Below, piece by piece: positions 38,835 to 47,314 of a stretch of DNA of 64,000 nucleotides. A model generated the notes under the pieces. That model was not told the DNA's origin. It made no database searches and was given only the letters and a program-made list of their open reading frames with translations. Position 1 is the first letter of the stretch, and each line of letters opens with the position of its first letter. Made by a program: the position numbers and the translations under genes. The stretch is from BJGV01 sp964196335 (GTDB lineage Bacteria > Pseudomonadota > Gammaproteobacteria > Burkholderiales > Nitrosomonadaceae): NCBI GenBank assembly GCA_965238155.1, contig OZ250175.1:1054001-1118000 (forward strand), given 5' to 3'.

Positions 38835-39349
38835 GGATACCTCCTTCTTCGTCATACACCGGAGGGACGCTGGTGCTTTCACCGAACACAGCCCGCCCTG
38901 TATTCACGAGTCGGACTGGCGCAGTGAAGAAGACGTAAAAAGAAGCGTCACCGCACAATCACAGTGACGCTCTGTTCAGCAGGGAAGTCCAGTGGTATTT
39001 TCCGTTGATATTCAGGAATGTCGCGGCACTACACTTTCCATCAGCAGTACCACAACCACTATCGACCACACGATGGCATAGGACTGGAAACATCAATGTG
39101 TGTGCTATTATCAACAGTTCATGCAGGCGCCTGATTTGTCTCACAGGTACTGCCTGACATAAAAGCGGCGCAGAATACACCAATGGATGGTAGTGTTACA
39201 CACTATGGAAATAGAGGCGTTATATTTAGATGAAAATAACTTCTAAGCAACCTGTCCAAGTACCACGGGGTACGCAGGCAAGACATAGACACGATAAACA
39301 ACTTTAGATTACGCAGAACACCAGCTGGCATCTGAACGGAGAAAATAAA
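38835..39349. other. Intergenic region between recombinase cassette and autotransporter
   Basis: No supported gene. An AGCGTCAC/GTGACGCT hairpin (about 38944-38971) could terminate transcription or mark an end of the cassette. A 74-codon minus-strand frame (38959-39183) has no domain. The promoters of the leftward cassette and the rightward autotransporter should lie here, but I find no strong pair. Confidence 0.4.
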
Positions 39350-41585
39350 ATGGTAAAACGGCAACATATTCAATACAGTGCCTCATACATTACTATATTA
39401 ACCGCCTGTATGCTCGCCTCGCCTGTGGCCGCCCAATCAATTACCATTGCCGAAGGAGAGACTCGATCGGAGACGGTTTCATCGGGTGATCCTGATGCTC
39501 GTATCACCAACAATGGCACCATCTCAACCACAGGGGTTGTGGCTCACGGTATTTTCTCATCCGGCTCCGGCGCGAGCCTCACCAATGAGGCGGGCGGCAC
39601 CATCTCAACGTCAGGTGAGGGGTCTCACGGTATTTTCTCGCAGGGTGCTATGGCAAATATTACCAATGTCCTTAGCGGCTCAATCTCAACCACAGGGTTT
39701 CAGGCTTTTGGTATTTTCTCAAACGGCTCTGACGTGACCATCACCCATAGCGGTGAAATCTCAGCCACAGGAGACGATTCTGACGGTATTTCCTCGGAGG
39801 GTGATAACGCGGCCATCAGCAACAGCGGCACCATCTCAACGACAGGAGTCAGATCCCGCGGTATTTTCTCAAACGGCTCTGGCGCGAGCCTCACCAATGA
39901 GGCGGGCGGCACCATCTCAACGACAGGAGTCAGCTCTCACGGTATTTTCTCGGAGGGTTCTGACGCGAGGATCACCAACAGCGGCACCATAGAAACGAGC
40001 GGGGCTGGTGCTTACGGTGTTTATTTGGGGGGGGTGAATGTAGGCATGACTACCAACAGCGGCACCATCTCAACCACAGGGGTTGGTGCGCACGGCATTT
40101 ATGAGGAGATGGCGAGTGGAGGCATGACTACCAACAGCGGCACCATCTCAACCACAGGGGATGGTGCGCACGGTATGTTTGCGGAAGGGGGGGAGTCGGG
40201 GTATGATTACCAACAGCGGCACCATCTCAACCACAGGGGATGGTGCTCACGGTATGTTTTCGGAAGGGGGGAGTCGGGGTATGATTACCAACAGCGGCAC
40301 CATCTCAACCACAGGGGTTGGTGCGCACGGCATTTTTGCGGGGAGGGACAGAGACATTACCATCAGTGGCAGTGTGTCTGTCACGGGTGAAGATTCCTAC
40401 GCGGTGCGAGGCTCCGATGCGGGCGATCAGACACTGAATCTGTTGGAAGGAGCGAGAGTCGGACGGGTTAACCTGGGAGAGGATGTGGATGGACTCGACC
40501 ATGATGTGGTGAACGTTTTTGCAGCGAGGCGCCCGCATTCGGCAACGTACCTTTTTGAAGGGGCTGAGCAGATCAACCTGCTTGGCCCGGCACGAGCGGC
40601 AGTACGGAGTAGCACTGGTGATACCGTAGCGGTGATCGACCCGACGGGTTCTTCCGCCACCCGCATCACGCTGGGTGCGACTACAGGCCGGATTCACCGG
40701 CAGGTGTTTCAACGGCTCGCATCGGTACGGGGAAAATCGGCGAACCAAGGTGCCTGGGGGAGTTTTTTAGGAGGCTATACCAAGCGCGGGGGTGACGGCC
40801 TCGCGCAAGCCTGGAAGCATGATTTTTATGGCGGGGTCGGCGGGTTTGATACCCGCCTGCGGGGCGGGCATCGGGTGGGCGTGTTTGCCGGGGGCGGGCG
40901 GGGACAGATCCGAACCTCTGCGGCTTCCGTCCGGGATGGTGCCAGCCGTGCCTTTTTCGGGGCCTATGGCCAGCAGGCACTGGCCGCGCATGCCCGGGGT
41001 AAATTGACCCTGGATGGTTCGGTACTGTTCGGATATGCCCGTCATGACAGTATGCGCAGAGTGCTGGATAATCTCACCGGATATGAGACAGCGAACGGGG
41101 ACTACAACAGCTTTTATATCAGCCCGTCCTTAGCTCTTACGTATGTGCAGGCACTGGGCAGTGGATTTGAATTACGGCCCGGCGCACAAATTGCCTATAC
41201 CTACGGGCATTTTGGTGCGCACACAGAGAACGGCACCACCACCTCCGATATCAGCTTCCGGGGCCGGGGGGTGAACATTGTGGATGGTCGCATGCAACTG
41301 GCACTGGCTCGGACCTTTGCTGATGACCGGGGAGAGATTGAGTGGCGTGGTGGCGCCACCCTCGCACAGTATAGTAACAGTAATGCCGGTGCCCGCCTGG
41401 GCGGCGGGCCGACAACCTCTTATCGGGTGCCGGGCGATGATGTGATTCATGGTGGGTATACCGGGGTACGCCTGCACTACGCCATCAACGACTATACCAC
41501 TGTAGGGGGTGATTTCGAATATGTCCGCAGATCGGGTCGGGAGGATTCGGTCCTGGGATATCTGAGGTATGCCGTTCAGTTCTGA
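39350..41585 (+). pseudogene. Autotransporter adhesin split by a frameshift in a poly-G tract
   Basis: Two overlapping frames (39350-40390 and 40161-41585) encode one type V autotransporter. The first begins with a signal peptide (TILTACMLASPVAAQS) and then repeats of about 25 residues around NSGTISTTGVGAHGIFS. The second continues the same repeats, then a beta-barrel domain (about 40740-41585: GAWGSFLGGYTKRGGDG, RAFFGAYGQQAL, end LRYAVQF with terminal Phe). The frames join at the G7 tract 40187-40193; G6 would restore a protein of about 745 residues. The gene may be phase-variable or simply broken. Confidence 0.8.
40187..40193 (+). repeat. Poly-G tract where the autotransporter frame is lost
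   Basis: Seven G's here and six at 40266-40271 lie at the same position of successive 75-base repeat units; eight G's occur at 40027-40034. Loss of one G from the seven joins the two frames. Such tracts are typical contingency loci. Confidence 0.6.
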
Positions 41586-41713
41586 TACCCCGCACAGGAT
41601 AGAATTATCTGATGACTGTCTGATGCAATCTGCTTCCTCCATGAGATTTCCGCCGGGGGGATTCTTTTAGTTCCGTTACAAGTGGAACTTCTTACCAGTG
41701 ACCACATTAAGAA

Positions 41714-42397
41714 TTGACCATCCGGATTAATTGTGATCTGGGCGAATGTCTGACGCCTGACCCGGACGCAACCGTAATGCCGCTGACTGATATCGCCAAT
41801 ATCGCCTGTGGCGGGCATGCGGGAAATGATCACAGCATGAATAAGACGATACAACTCGCCCGGCAAAACAGGGTGAGAATCGGCGCACACCCCGGTTATC
41901 CGGATCCGGTCAATTTTGGCCGCGTTCGTCATAATCTGAGTGAGGAAGCGTTATTTGCCCTGATTACCCGCCAGGTTGTGCATTTTCAGCAACTGTGCAG
42001 AGATCACAAGGTAACCCCTGAGTACATCAAACCCCATGGTGCCCTGTATCATCAGATGACGGCGGAGCCGTCCGTACTCAGGATAATTTGTCAGGTGATC
42101 AAAGCCACCGACCCGGATCTGCTACTGATCGTGCAGGCGGGGAGAAACAGTAAAGAGGTCAGCACAATCGCAGAAAAGGAACACATCAGACTGATGTATG
42201 AAATGTTTGCGGACAGAGGGTATAACGGTGCTCAACTGATTGCCAGAGGAAAAAAAGGGGCAGTATTAGCTCAGCCGAAAGCCATTATCGAACAATACCG
42301 GCGATTTTTAAACGACCCGCCGTTCAAAGTTGATACCATTTGTTTTCACAGTGATAATCCGGCTTCCGTTCAGGCGTTACAATTACTCCGTGTATAA
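41714..42397 (+). CDS. pxpA: LamB/YcsF family protein, 5-oxoprolinase subunit A-like
   Basis: The product has the family pattern: INCDLGECLTPDPDA, ANIACGGHAGNDHSM with the metal-binding His, RIGAHPGYPDPVNFGR, EYIKPHGALYHQM and DRGYNGAQLIARG. PxpA works with PxpBC to hydrolyse 5-oxoproline; those partners are not in the window. At 227 residues it is slightly shorter than usual (about 245). The start is a TTG at 41714 with no clear ribosome site, so expression is uncertain. The stop lies 18 bases before the CRISPR array. Confidence 0.78.
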   Translation: MTIRINCDLGECLTPDPDATVMPLTDIANIACGGHAGNDHSMNKTIQLARQNRVRIGAHPGYPDPVNFGRVRHNLSEEALFALITRQVVHFQQLCRDHKVTPEYIKPHGALYHQMTAEPSVLRIICQVIKATDPDLLLIVQAGRNSKEVSTIAEKEHIRLMYEMFADRGYNGAQLIARGKKGAVLAQPKAIIEQYRRFLNDPPFKVDTICFHSDNPASVQALQLLRV

Positions 42398-42415
42398 GAT
42401 CGTTCCGGCAGGAGA

Positions 42416-42783
42416 AGTGTAACCGACTAAGGTCTGTCTGCAAATCACAACAGCAGACGGCCAACGGTGGGAGATAGAATGAGTGTAACCGACTAAGGTC
42501 TGTCTGCAAATCACAACTGAAAATGATCAGCTTAAAGCAGCACTCAAAGTGTAACCGACTAAGGTCTGTCTGCAAATCACAACCACCACAAAATACGGCC
42601 AGTTCAGCTGCATGAGTGTAACCGACTAAGGTCTGTCTGCAAATCACAACAGCAGACGGCCAACGGTGGGAGATAGAATGAGTGTAACCGACTAAGGTCT
42701 GTCTGCAAATCACAACACGATACTACTAATGGTGGCGAAGCAAGAAAAGTGTAACCGACTAAGGTCTGTCTGCAAATCACAGC
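42416..42783 (-). CRISPR. Orphan CRISPR array, six 36-base repeats, one self-targeting spacer
   Basis: Repeats begin at 42416, 42482, 42548, 42615, 42681 and 42748. Each starts AGTGTAACC, has CTAAGGTCTGTCTGC in the middle and ends AATCACAAC; the last ends AATCACAGC. Spacers are 30 or 31 bases. Spacers 1 and 4 are identical. Spacer 2 (42518-42547) equals bases 14689-14718 of the prophage scaffold gene. On the minus strand the repeat starts GTTGTGATTTGC and ends GGTTACACT, similar in plan to type II-C repeats whose 3' end acts as a -10 promoter element. Hence my strand choice. No cas gene and no tracrRNA anti-repeat is visible. Confidence 0.95.
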
Positions 42784-43274
42784 CTAACCGGACGGTTTAA
42801 TCCGAGCGTCAAACCCGAAAAGCTGGGTATTCCAGGCAATGTATTCCCTGCACGGCAAGCTGGCGAATCCGGCTGCCGGCGAGTTTCAATGTCCTTCTCT
42901 CTATTTTTACATCACTTTAGCGATAGCCGATAAGCCTGTGGCGGTGTGGCAGACGTCAACGCGGCAACCCCCCCGCATTTGAGAGTGGTTTACGGGTCGC
43001 GATGGGATCTGTTCCGCTACGCCGTTCCATTCGCCCGTTCACGACAAGCATCAAAGGACGGAATGTCCGCAATCTTCTCAGAGATTGCCGACCACGACAG
43101 GCGCTGAGGATTTGTAAATCATCCGGGAGCGGCGTCACAAACACACTCTGTGCGGATAACCGACCATCCAGTCCCGACACTACATTGCGTAAGTTGTCTA
43201 CCATGGAAATTACGTTCATGCTGAGACAACACCCTTTGCCGACTTAGCTTTCTGATTTAATATACACATATTTA
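42784..43274. other. Stretch between the CRISPR array and brnT
   Basis: No supported gene. An 87-codon minus-strand frame (42956-43219) has MVDNLRNVVSGLDGRLSAQ but no ribosome site or family I know. I searched it by eye for a cas fragment or anti-repeat: only an 8-base TAACCGAC (about 43160) matches the repeat, which is not significant. It could include a CRISPR leader. Confidence 0.4.
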
Positions 43275-43304
43275 TTGATAAAACACATTTAATGTGTGTA
43301 TAAT
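43275..43304 (+). promoter_or_regulatory. brnTA promoter with palindromic operator
   Basis: TTGATA (43275-43280) and TATAAT (43299-43304) are 18 bases apart. The spacer contains ACACATT-T-AATGTGT (43283-43297), a perfect palindrome suited to autoregulation by the BrnA ribbon-helix-helix antitoxin. Confidence 0.6.
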
Positions 43305-43306
43305 AT

Positions 43307-43565
43307 ATTGAATGGGACAACGTAAAACATATCAGGACACGGCATGAGCGGGGTCTTGATTTTTCTGATGTTGCAACTGTTAATTAAACAGGTAATTACT
43401 ATTGAAGATGTGCGTCAACCATATCCTGAGACCCGTTATATCACCTATGCTCTGATCAATGACCATCTTTACGTCTTTGCATGGTGCTATCGCGGAAAAA
43501 ACCTGCGGGTGATCAGCCTGCGCAAAGCAAACACCAGAGAGGAGCGAAAATATGCCGGAGATTAA
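43307..43565 (+). pseudogene. brnT: Frameshifted BrnT toxin gene
   Basis: One frame reads IEWDNVKHIRTRHERGLDFS then DVATVN-stop; another, starting around 43370, reads KQVITIEDVRQPYPETRYIT and GKNLRVISLRKANTREERKY. Together they form a typical BrnT ribonuclease toxin with the EDVR and R-x-IS-x-RKAN motifs. The frames switch near GTTAATTAAACAGG (about 43379-43392), where one base was gained or lost. No standard start codon precedes IEWD. The toxin is inactive unless the sequence is wrong. Confidence 0.7.
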
Positions 43566-43777
43566 ACCATATATAGACGAGGACGGGGAAGTCCGTGAAC
43601 TGGACGAACATTTTTTTTAAAACAGCGACCCGTGGCTGCCCACCTCTGCCAGAAACCGAACGCAAGCAACGGGTCAACATCATGCTCGACCCCGACTTGT
43701 TAGTGCGTCTCAGGACAGGCGGCAAGGGCTGGCAGACACGAATAAACGCCATATTGCGACAAGCATTGAAAATGTAG
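43552..43777 (+). pseudogene. brnA: Frameshifted BrnA antitoxin gene
   Basis: After an AGGAG site the frame reads MPEIKPYIDEDGEVRELDEH then FF and stops, because T8 (43611-43618) is followed by AA. With T7 it would continue KTATRGCPPLPETERKQRV and NIMLDPDLLVRLRTGGKGW to LRQALKM, the ribbon-helix-helix of BrnA. It overlaps the brnT end by 14 bases. Both members of the pair are therefore out of frame. Confidence 0.7.
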
Positions 43778-44674
43778 TTTCTTACCCGACTCCTGTCAGC
43801 GTGTAGCTGCTGCCTTGTACCGGTTCATTACAGGCACGGAACGTGCTGTCCCCGTCATCATCGTGTGGTACTTCGGGAAAAACTTCCGGTTCCGCAAACC
43901 AGCCAGTGTTCCATGTCCATAGTTCATGTACCACGAGTATTACCTGCTTGCCCCTTGTATTACGCTTCTATGGTTTTCCAGGTACTGGCTGTAATGGATT
44001 TTGGAAGTCCGGGGAAAAAATCTCACCATAGAGCTGTCGGACGCCTTGCGATCAATATAGCAGGAGAATTCAGGAAATCCTTTTGATGCTGATTCCAGCG
44101 TACTCTCCGAAAGACTCCACTCATTCCTGAATCCGGATCTGCTACAAACGGATGTCCTGTCTTTCCGACCGGACATAGCCGTGTGTGAAGCAGATGGCAG
44201 ATGATATCATTATGTAATTATCAACACTACAGTCTCCGGGACGTGTTTCAATATCAAGAGGAAGTTTCCCCGGTATTGCCTGATCTGCGGTTTATTTTCC
44301 CTGTTCGGGCAAAAGATTTCTCTGTTCTGTTGGTCAGCGTTCCCTGATACGCAGAATCAATTTCCCTGTTATCCGGGAACAGGGAATACCCGCAATTTGC
44401 TGATCTTGTGCGGTGAATTCGGTGTATAGCAGGCAGTTTTGCCTTAAAATTCCCCGCTTTCCCTGTTAATTCCCTGTAAATCACCAAATTCGGCAAGAGA
44501 CCGGTTCGCTTAAGACTGCGTCCACCACCAATAATATTTAAGTAAAATCATAAATGACCGGATAACTGGTCTCTAGTGACCTTTTTGTTAGAGGCATTTT
44601 TTTGAGCAGAACTGTAATTTTTTTAACTGTTCCAAGTCACATTCACAAAAAGCATTAATTAAGCAAGTTTAGTA
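43778..44674. other. Long non-coding or decayed stretch
   Basis: No gene that I can support. Frames on both strands are short, without ribosome sites or motifs. A near-perfect inverted repeat TTCCCTGTT / AACAGGGAA lies at about 44360-44386, and several TTCCCTGTT-like words recur until 44475 (for example 44458 and 44467), as in an interspersed repeat. It looks like decayed mobile DNA. Confidence 0.4.
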
Positions 44675-44974
44675 TTACTCCTTACTAGTATTATTTGTTG
44701 CATTCGTCAATAATTCCTGAAATATAGCTTTATAGTCTTGGTGAACAAAAATTTGTTCACCACCTTGAAAGCTATAGCATGTTATTTCTCCACTTTTAAT
44801 TATTTCATTCATTCTTTTATAAAATCCATGTTCTACTGCTTTGGATAGGGACATTAATTGAATATAGCCCAGCATTTTGCTGAGTTTCACAAACGCCCCT
44901 TGTCTTAAACCATATTCAAGACATTCATCAGCAATTTTACATCCTTTTGATTCAGATTTTGAAAATCCAAACAT
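44675..44974 (-). CDS. Hypothetical protein, 99 residues
   Basis: I start at the ATG at 44974 with GGAGGAAATC upstream. The product begins MFGFSKSESKGCKIADECLE and has helical stretches (GAFVKLSKMLGYIQLMSLSK, FYKRMNEIIKSGEI) and a polar C-terminus. No membrane segment, signal or known domain. It is AT-rich compared with the prophage, as are its neighbours. Unrecognised. Confidence 0.55.
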   Translation of the reverse strand: MFGFSKSESKGCKIADECLEYGLRQGAFVKLSKMLGYIQLMSLSKAVEHGFYKRMNEIIKSGEITCYSFQGGEQIFVHQDYKAIFQELLTNATNNTSKE

Positions 44975-45112
44975 GATTTCCTCCATACCGATGAAACTGT
45001 TTAATATCTATGCGGACAAAATTATAAAAAGGATTTCACTGTTTTTTTAATTAGGGTGTATGGGGATGTTTCTTCCGAACCAAAAATGTAACAAATATTT
45101 GAGGTTCATTAC

Positions 45113-45310
45113 TTATCTGAATAAATTAAAAATAATTGTCACAATAATACTAATGATAATGCAGGTTACAATAGGAAATACAAAAGAGAAATTATCTGAT
45201 TTGTAGAAAATATCGCCAGGTAATTGTCCAAAAGGAAGCTTGCGAAGATAGGGATAAAGAATCCCAATCAATACAATTGCTAATCCTGTAATAATTATTA
45301 CTTTCTGCAA
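45113..45310 (-). CDS. DUF2905 small membrane protein
   Basis: The 65-residue product has two membrane helices (IIITGLAIVLIGILYPYL and FPIVTCIIISIIVTIIFNLF) with the family centre LPFGQLPGDIFYKSDNFSF between them. This is DUF2905. Function unknown. It is single, in an AT-rich stretch. Confidence 0.85.
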   Translation of the reverse strand: MQKVIIITGLAIVLIGILYPYLRKLPFGQLPGDIFYKSDNFSFVFPIVTCIIISIIVTIIFNLFR

Positions 45311-45873
45311 TAATTTGACCGTTTCTCGTTAGACAGTAGAAAAGAGGAAAATCTTAGATCCTAAGAAGAAAGGTTGTAGTCAGCATACTCCTGGAAATGC
45401 TAGTTAAGCAATTTTTAATAATCTAATTAAGTTTAGAAGTGAAGCCCTCAACTTGATAAGATCTAGATAGCAGGTGTAATAAGAATCTTTGATCAGACTT
45501 TGTTACACTGGTCCAATAGGTTTATTAGCTATTTGATTGGCATTAAATCACATCTCTAAAAGGTCTAATCATGATGTATTTGTTGGTATATATGTTGGTA
45601 CATTAAACTCAGTAATAGTTAGTATATTGAAAACCAATAATACTCGGAGGTTTTTAGGGCATGGGCTATAGTTTGTGAACTAATGCCAAAGATGTTTGTA
45701 AGAGTCTGATGTTTCCAAACTATGCTACACATATTTCACAGGAAGTGACGGATAGGATTAACCTTTAAAGTTACAGAAATTAGGCTGTAAAAATAAAATA
45801 TACTTAGTAAATTCCAAAATAACTGGCCTCATTGTATTGAGGCGACTGGTAATAAATAGTGGAGACAGAAATA
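45311..45873. other. AT-rich intergenic stretch
   Basis: No gene and no strong repeat found. It may include the promoter of the SYLF gene near the end, but no clear -35/-10 pair was found. Confidence 0.4.
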
Positions 45874-46441
45874 ATGGGGCGTATAAAAATTTGCTTGTGT
45901 AGCTTGTTAGTGGCTTTAATTTTTGGTGGTTGTGCTACAACTATCGAAGGTAATACACCGGAAGCGAAACGCCGGTCTATTTTCGCTATAAAAAATGAAG
46001 TGCTTACAGATCTTTACAATATTCGCCCTGAGATGAAAGCTAAGATTTCGGCAGCACCCGGTTATGCCGTATTCAGTAATGCTAATCTCTCTTTGTTACT
46101 AGTTAGTGCAGGTGTAGGTCACGGGGTTGTACACCGTAAGGGGGGCTAAGCCTATTTTTATGAAAATGGGTGAATTTGGTGTTGGAATGGGGCTGGGTAT
46201 AAAGGATTTTCGTGTTGTTTTTGTTTTTCGTGACAAAGTAACTCTGAATAAATTTATTAAAGTAGGCTGGGAATTCGGAGCTTATGCCGATGCCGCAGCT
46301 AAAGCCGGAGATACAGGTGTGGCTATTGGAGATGGAATCTTAAACGACGGAACAACTATTTACCAGTTAACGGAAAATGGACTAATGATCAGGGCATCAG
46401 TTAACGGGGCCAAATACTGGATAGATAATGATTTGAATTAA
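45874..46441 (+). pseudogene. SYLF-domain lipoprotein gene with a single-base frameshift
   Basis: The first frame begins MGRIKICLCSLLVALIFGGC (lipobox, Cys20) and runs through IRPEMKAKISAAPGYAVFSN to VVHRKGG-stop at 46149. The second continues AKPIFMKMGEFGVGMGLGIK, DFRVVFVFRDKVTLNKFIK and EFGAYADAAAKAGDTG to 46441. Joined they give a SYLF/YSC84-type lipid-binding lipoprotein of about 189 residues. The shift lies in G6 at 46140-46145; G5 would restore it. A recent mutation or a sequencing error. Confidence 0.75.
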
Positions 46442-46796
46442 GCCTAAATTAATAAAGAGATTGGATAGAAGTAAAATAAACTCAATTGAATACGATTGTA
46501 TTAGTCTTTTTAAATCGTAATTTAATAACGAAATTTGATTATGGCTTGTAAAGAGTCCGTAATGTGGAATTTTACGTATTAAAAAATATGGAAAGTGCCT
46601 ATTAAATAATCCTTCAGTAGTTGGCCTGCCTGGTTATATTGTAGTTTTGTGGTTTACTAAGTATAAATATCATACATAACCATCCATTCGATGGGTTATA
46701 TTCATTTCGATTTAATTTTACATTCAGCACATTTGTTCCGGTCCTTTTTTCATATATTTGCATCAGTGTAAAAAGTTAAGTATGGCTTGGGTCACG
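46442..46796. other. AT-rich gap before the tRNA cluster
   Basis: No gene found. It separates the accessory region from the translation-gene block. A short T-rich run (TCCTTTTTTC, about 46742-46751) has no obvious hairpin before it. Confidence 0.4.
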
Positions 46797-46825
46797 TTGA
46801 CTTATAAGCATAATACATTCATAAT
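46797..46825 (+). promoter_or_regulatory. Promoter of the tRNA-tuf operon
   Basis: TTGACT (46797-46802) and CATAAT (46820-46825) are 17 bases apart, ending 14 bases before the first base of tRNA-Tyr. A GC-rich discriminator (GCGTGG) follows, as in stringently controlled stable RNA promoters. Confidence 0.6.
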
Positions 46826-46839
46826 GCGTGGTTTTATTT

Positions 46840-46924
46840 GGAGGGGTTCCCGAGCGGTCAAAGGGATCAGACTGTAAATCTGACGGCATCGCCTTCGAAG
46901 GTTCGAATCCTTCTCCCTCCACCA
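46840..46924 (+). tRNA. tRNA-Tyr (GTA)
   Basis: A class II tRNA of 85 bases with encoded CCA. The anticodon loop reads CTGTAAA in the arm CAGACTGTAAATCTG, the long variable arm is ACGGCATCGCCTTCG, and the T arm GAAGGTTCGAATCCTTC. Acceptor GGAGGGG pairs with TCCCTCC with one G-T pair. It is first of three tRNAs before tuf. Confidence 0.93.
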
Positions 46925-47048
46925 AATTTGGTGGCGTAAGGATGCAGGAAGAGCAGTGTTGATAACCATATGAGTGTGTTGAAGGGGATGGCTAGTTCTG
47001 AATTAAGCTGACGAGGTTGGTTTTTTCTATCTGAATTGATTGCTAGAT

Positions 47049-47122
47049 GCGGGTGTAGCTCAATGGTAGAGCAGAAGCCTTCCAAGCTTACGACGAGGGT
47101 TCGATTCCCTTCACCCGCTCCA
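47049..47122 (+). tRNA. tRNA-Gly (TCC)
   Basis: A 74-base tRNA starting GCGGGTGTAGCTCAATGG. The anticodon loop CTTCCAA has TCC, reading GGA and GGG codons. The T arm GAGGGTTCGATTCCCTT is complete, the acceptor pairs GCGGGTG with CACCCGC, and CCA is encoded. Confidence 0.93.
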
Positions 47123-47182
47123 GATTGGAATTTAAAGGGCTTTACAGAGGTAGATATTTTCGATCAAGTTGTAATAGTGCTT

Positions 47183-47257
47183 GCCCATGTAGCTCAGTGG
47201 CAGAGCACTCCCTTGGTAAGGGAGAGGCCGCCAGTTCAATCCTGGCCATGGGCTCCA
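47183..47257 (+). tRNA. tRNA-Thr (GGT)
   Basis: A 75-base tRNA starting GCCCATGTAGCTCAGTGG. The anticodon loop CTTGGTAA has GGT, reading ACC and ACT. The T arm GCCAGTTCAATCCTGGC is complete, the acceptor pairs GCCCATG with CATGGGC, and CCA is encoded. It ends 57 bases before tuf. Confidence 0.93.
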
Positions 47258-47314
47258 TAGGTTTTTGGTCCACAAACCAGGATACTAAAGGCACATTAAG
47301 AAAAGGAAACGATC

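Noticed and set aside
42324..42713. A 129-codon minus-strand open frame with repeated residues
   Set aside because: It is the translation of the CRISPR array itself; the repeated residues come from the 36-base repeats.
43154..43190. Possible tracrRNA anti-repeat
   Set aside because: Only 8 bases (TAACCGAC) match the CRISPR repeat and the rest does not align; too short to support.
42956..43219. An 87-codon minus-strand open frame beside the CRISPR array, considered as a cas remnant
   Set aside because: No similarity to a Cas protein that I can recognise and no start signal.
44254..44496. An 80-codon minus-strand open frame
   Set aside because: It overlaps TTCCCTGTT-type repeats and its residues reflect those repeats, as in spurious proteins from interspersed DNA.
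47036..47260. Open frames through the tRNA-Gly and tRNA-Thr genes
   Set aside because: The bases fold as complete tRNAs; the frames are incidental.
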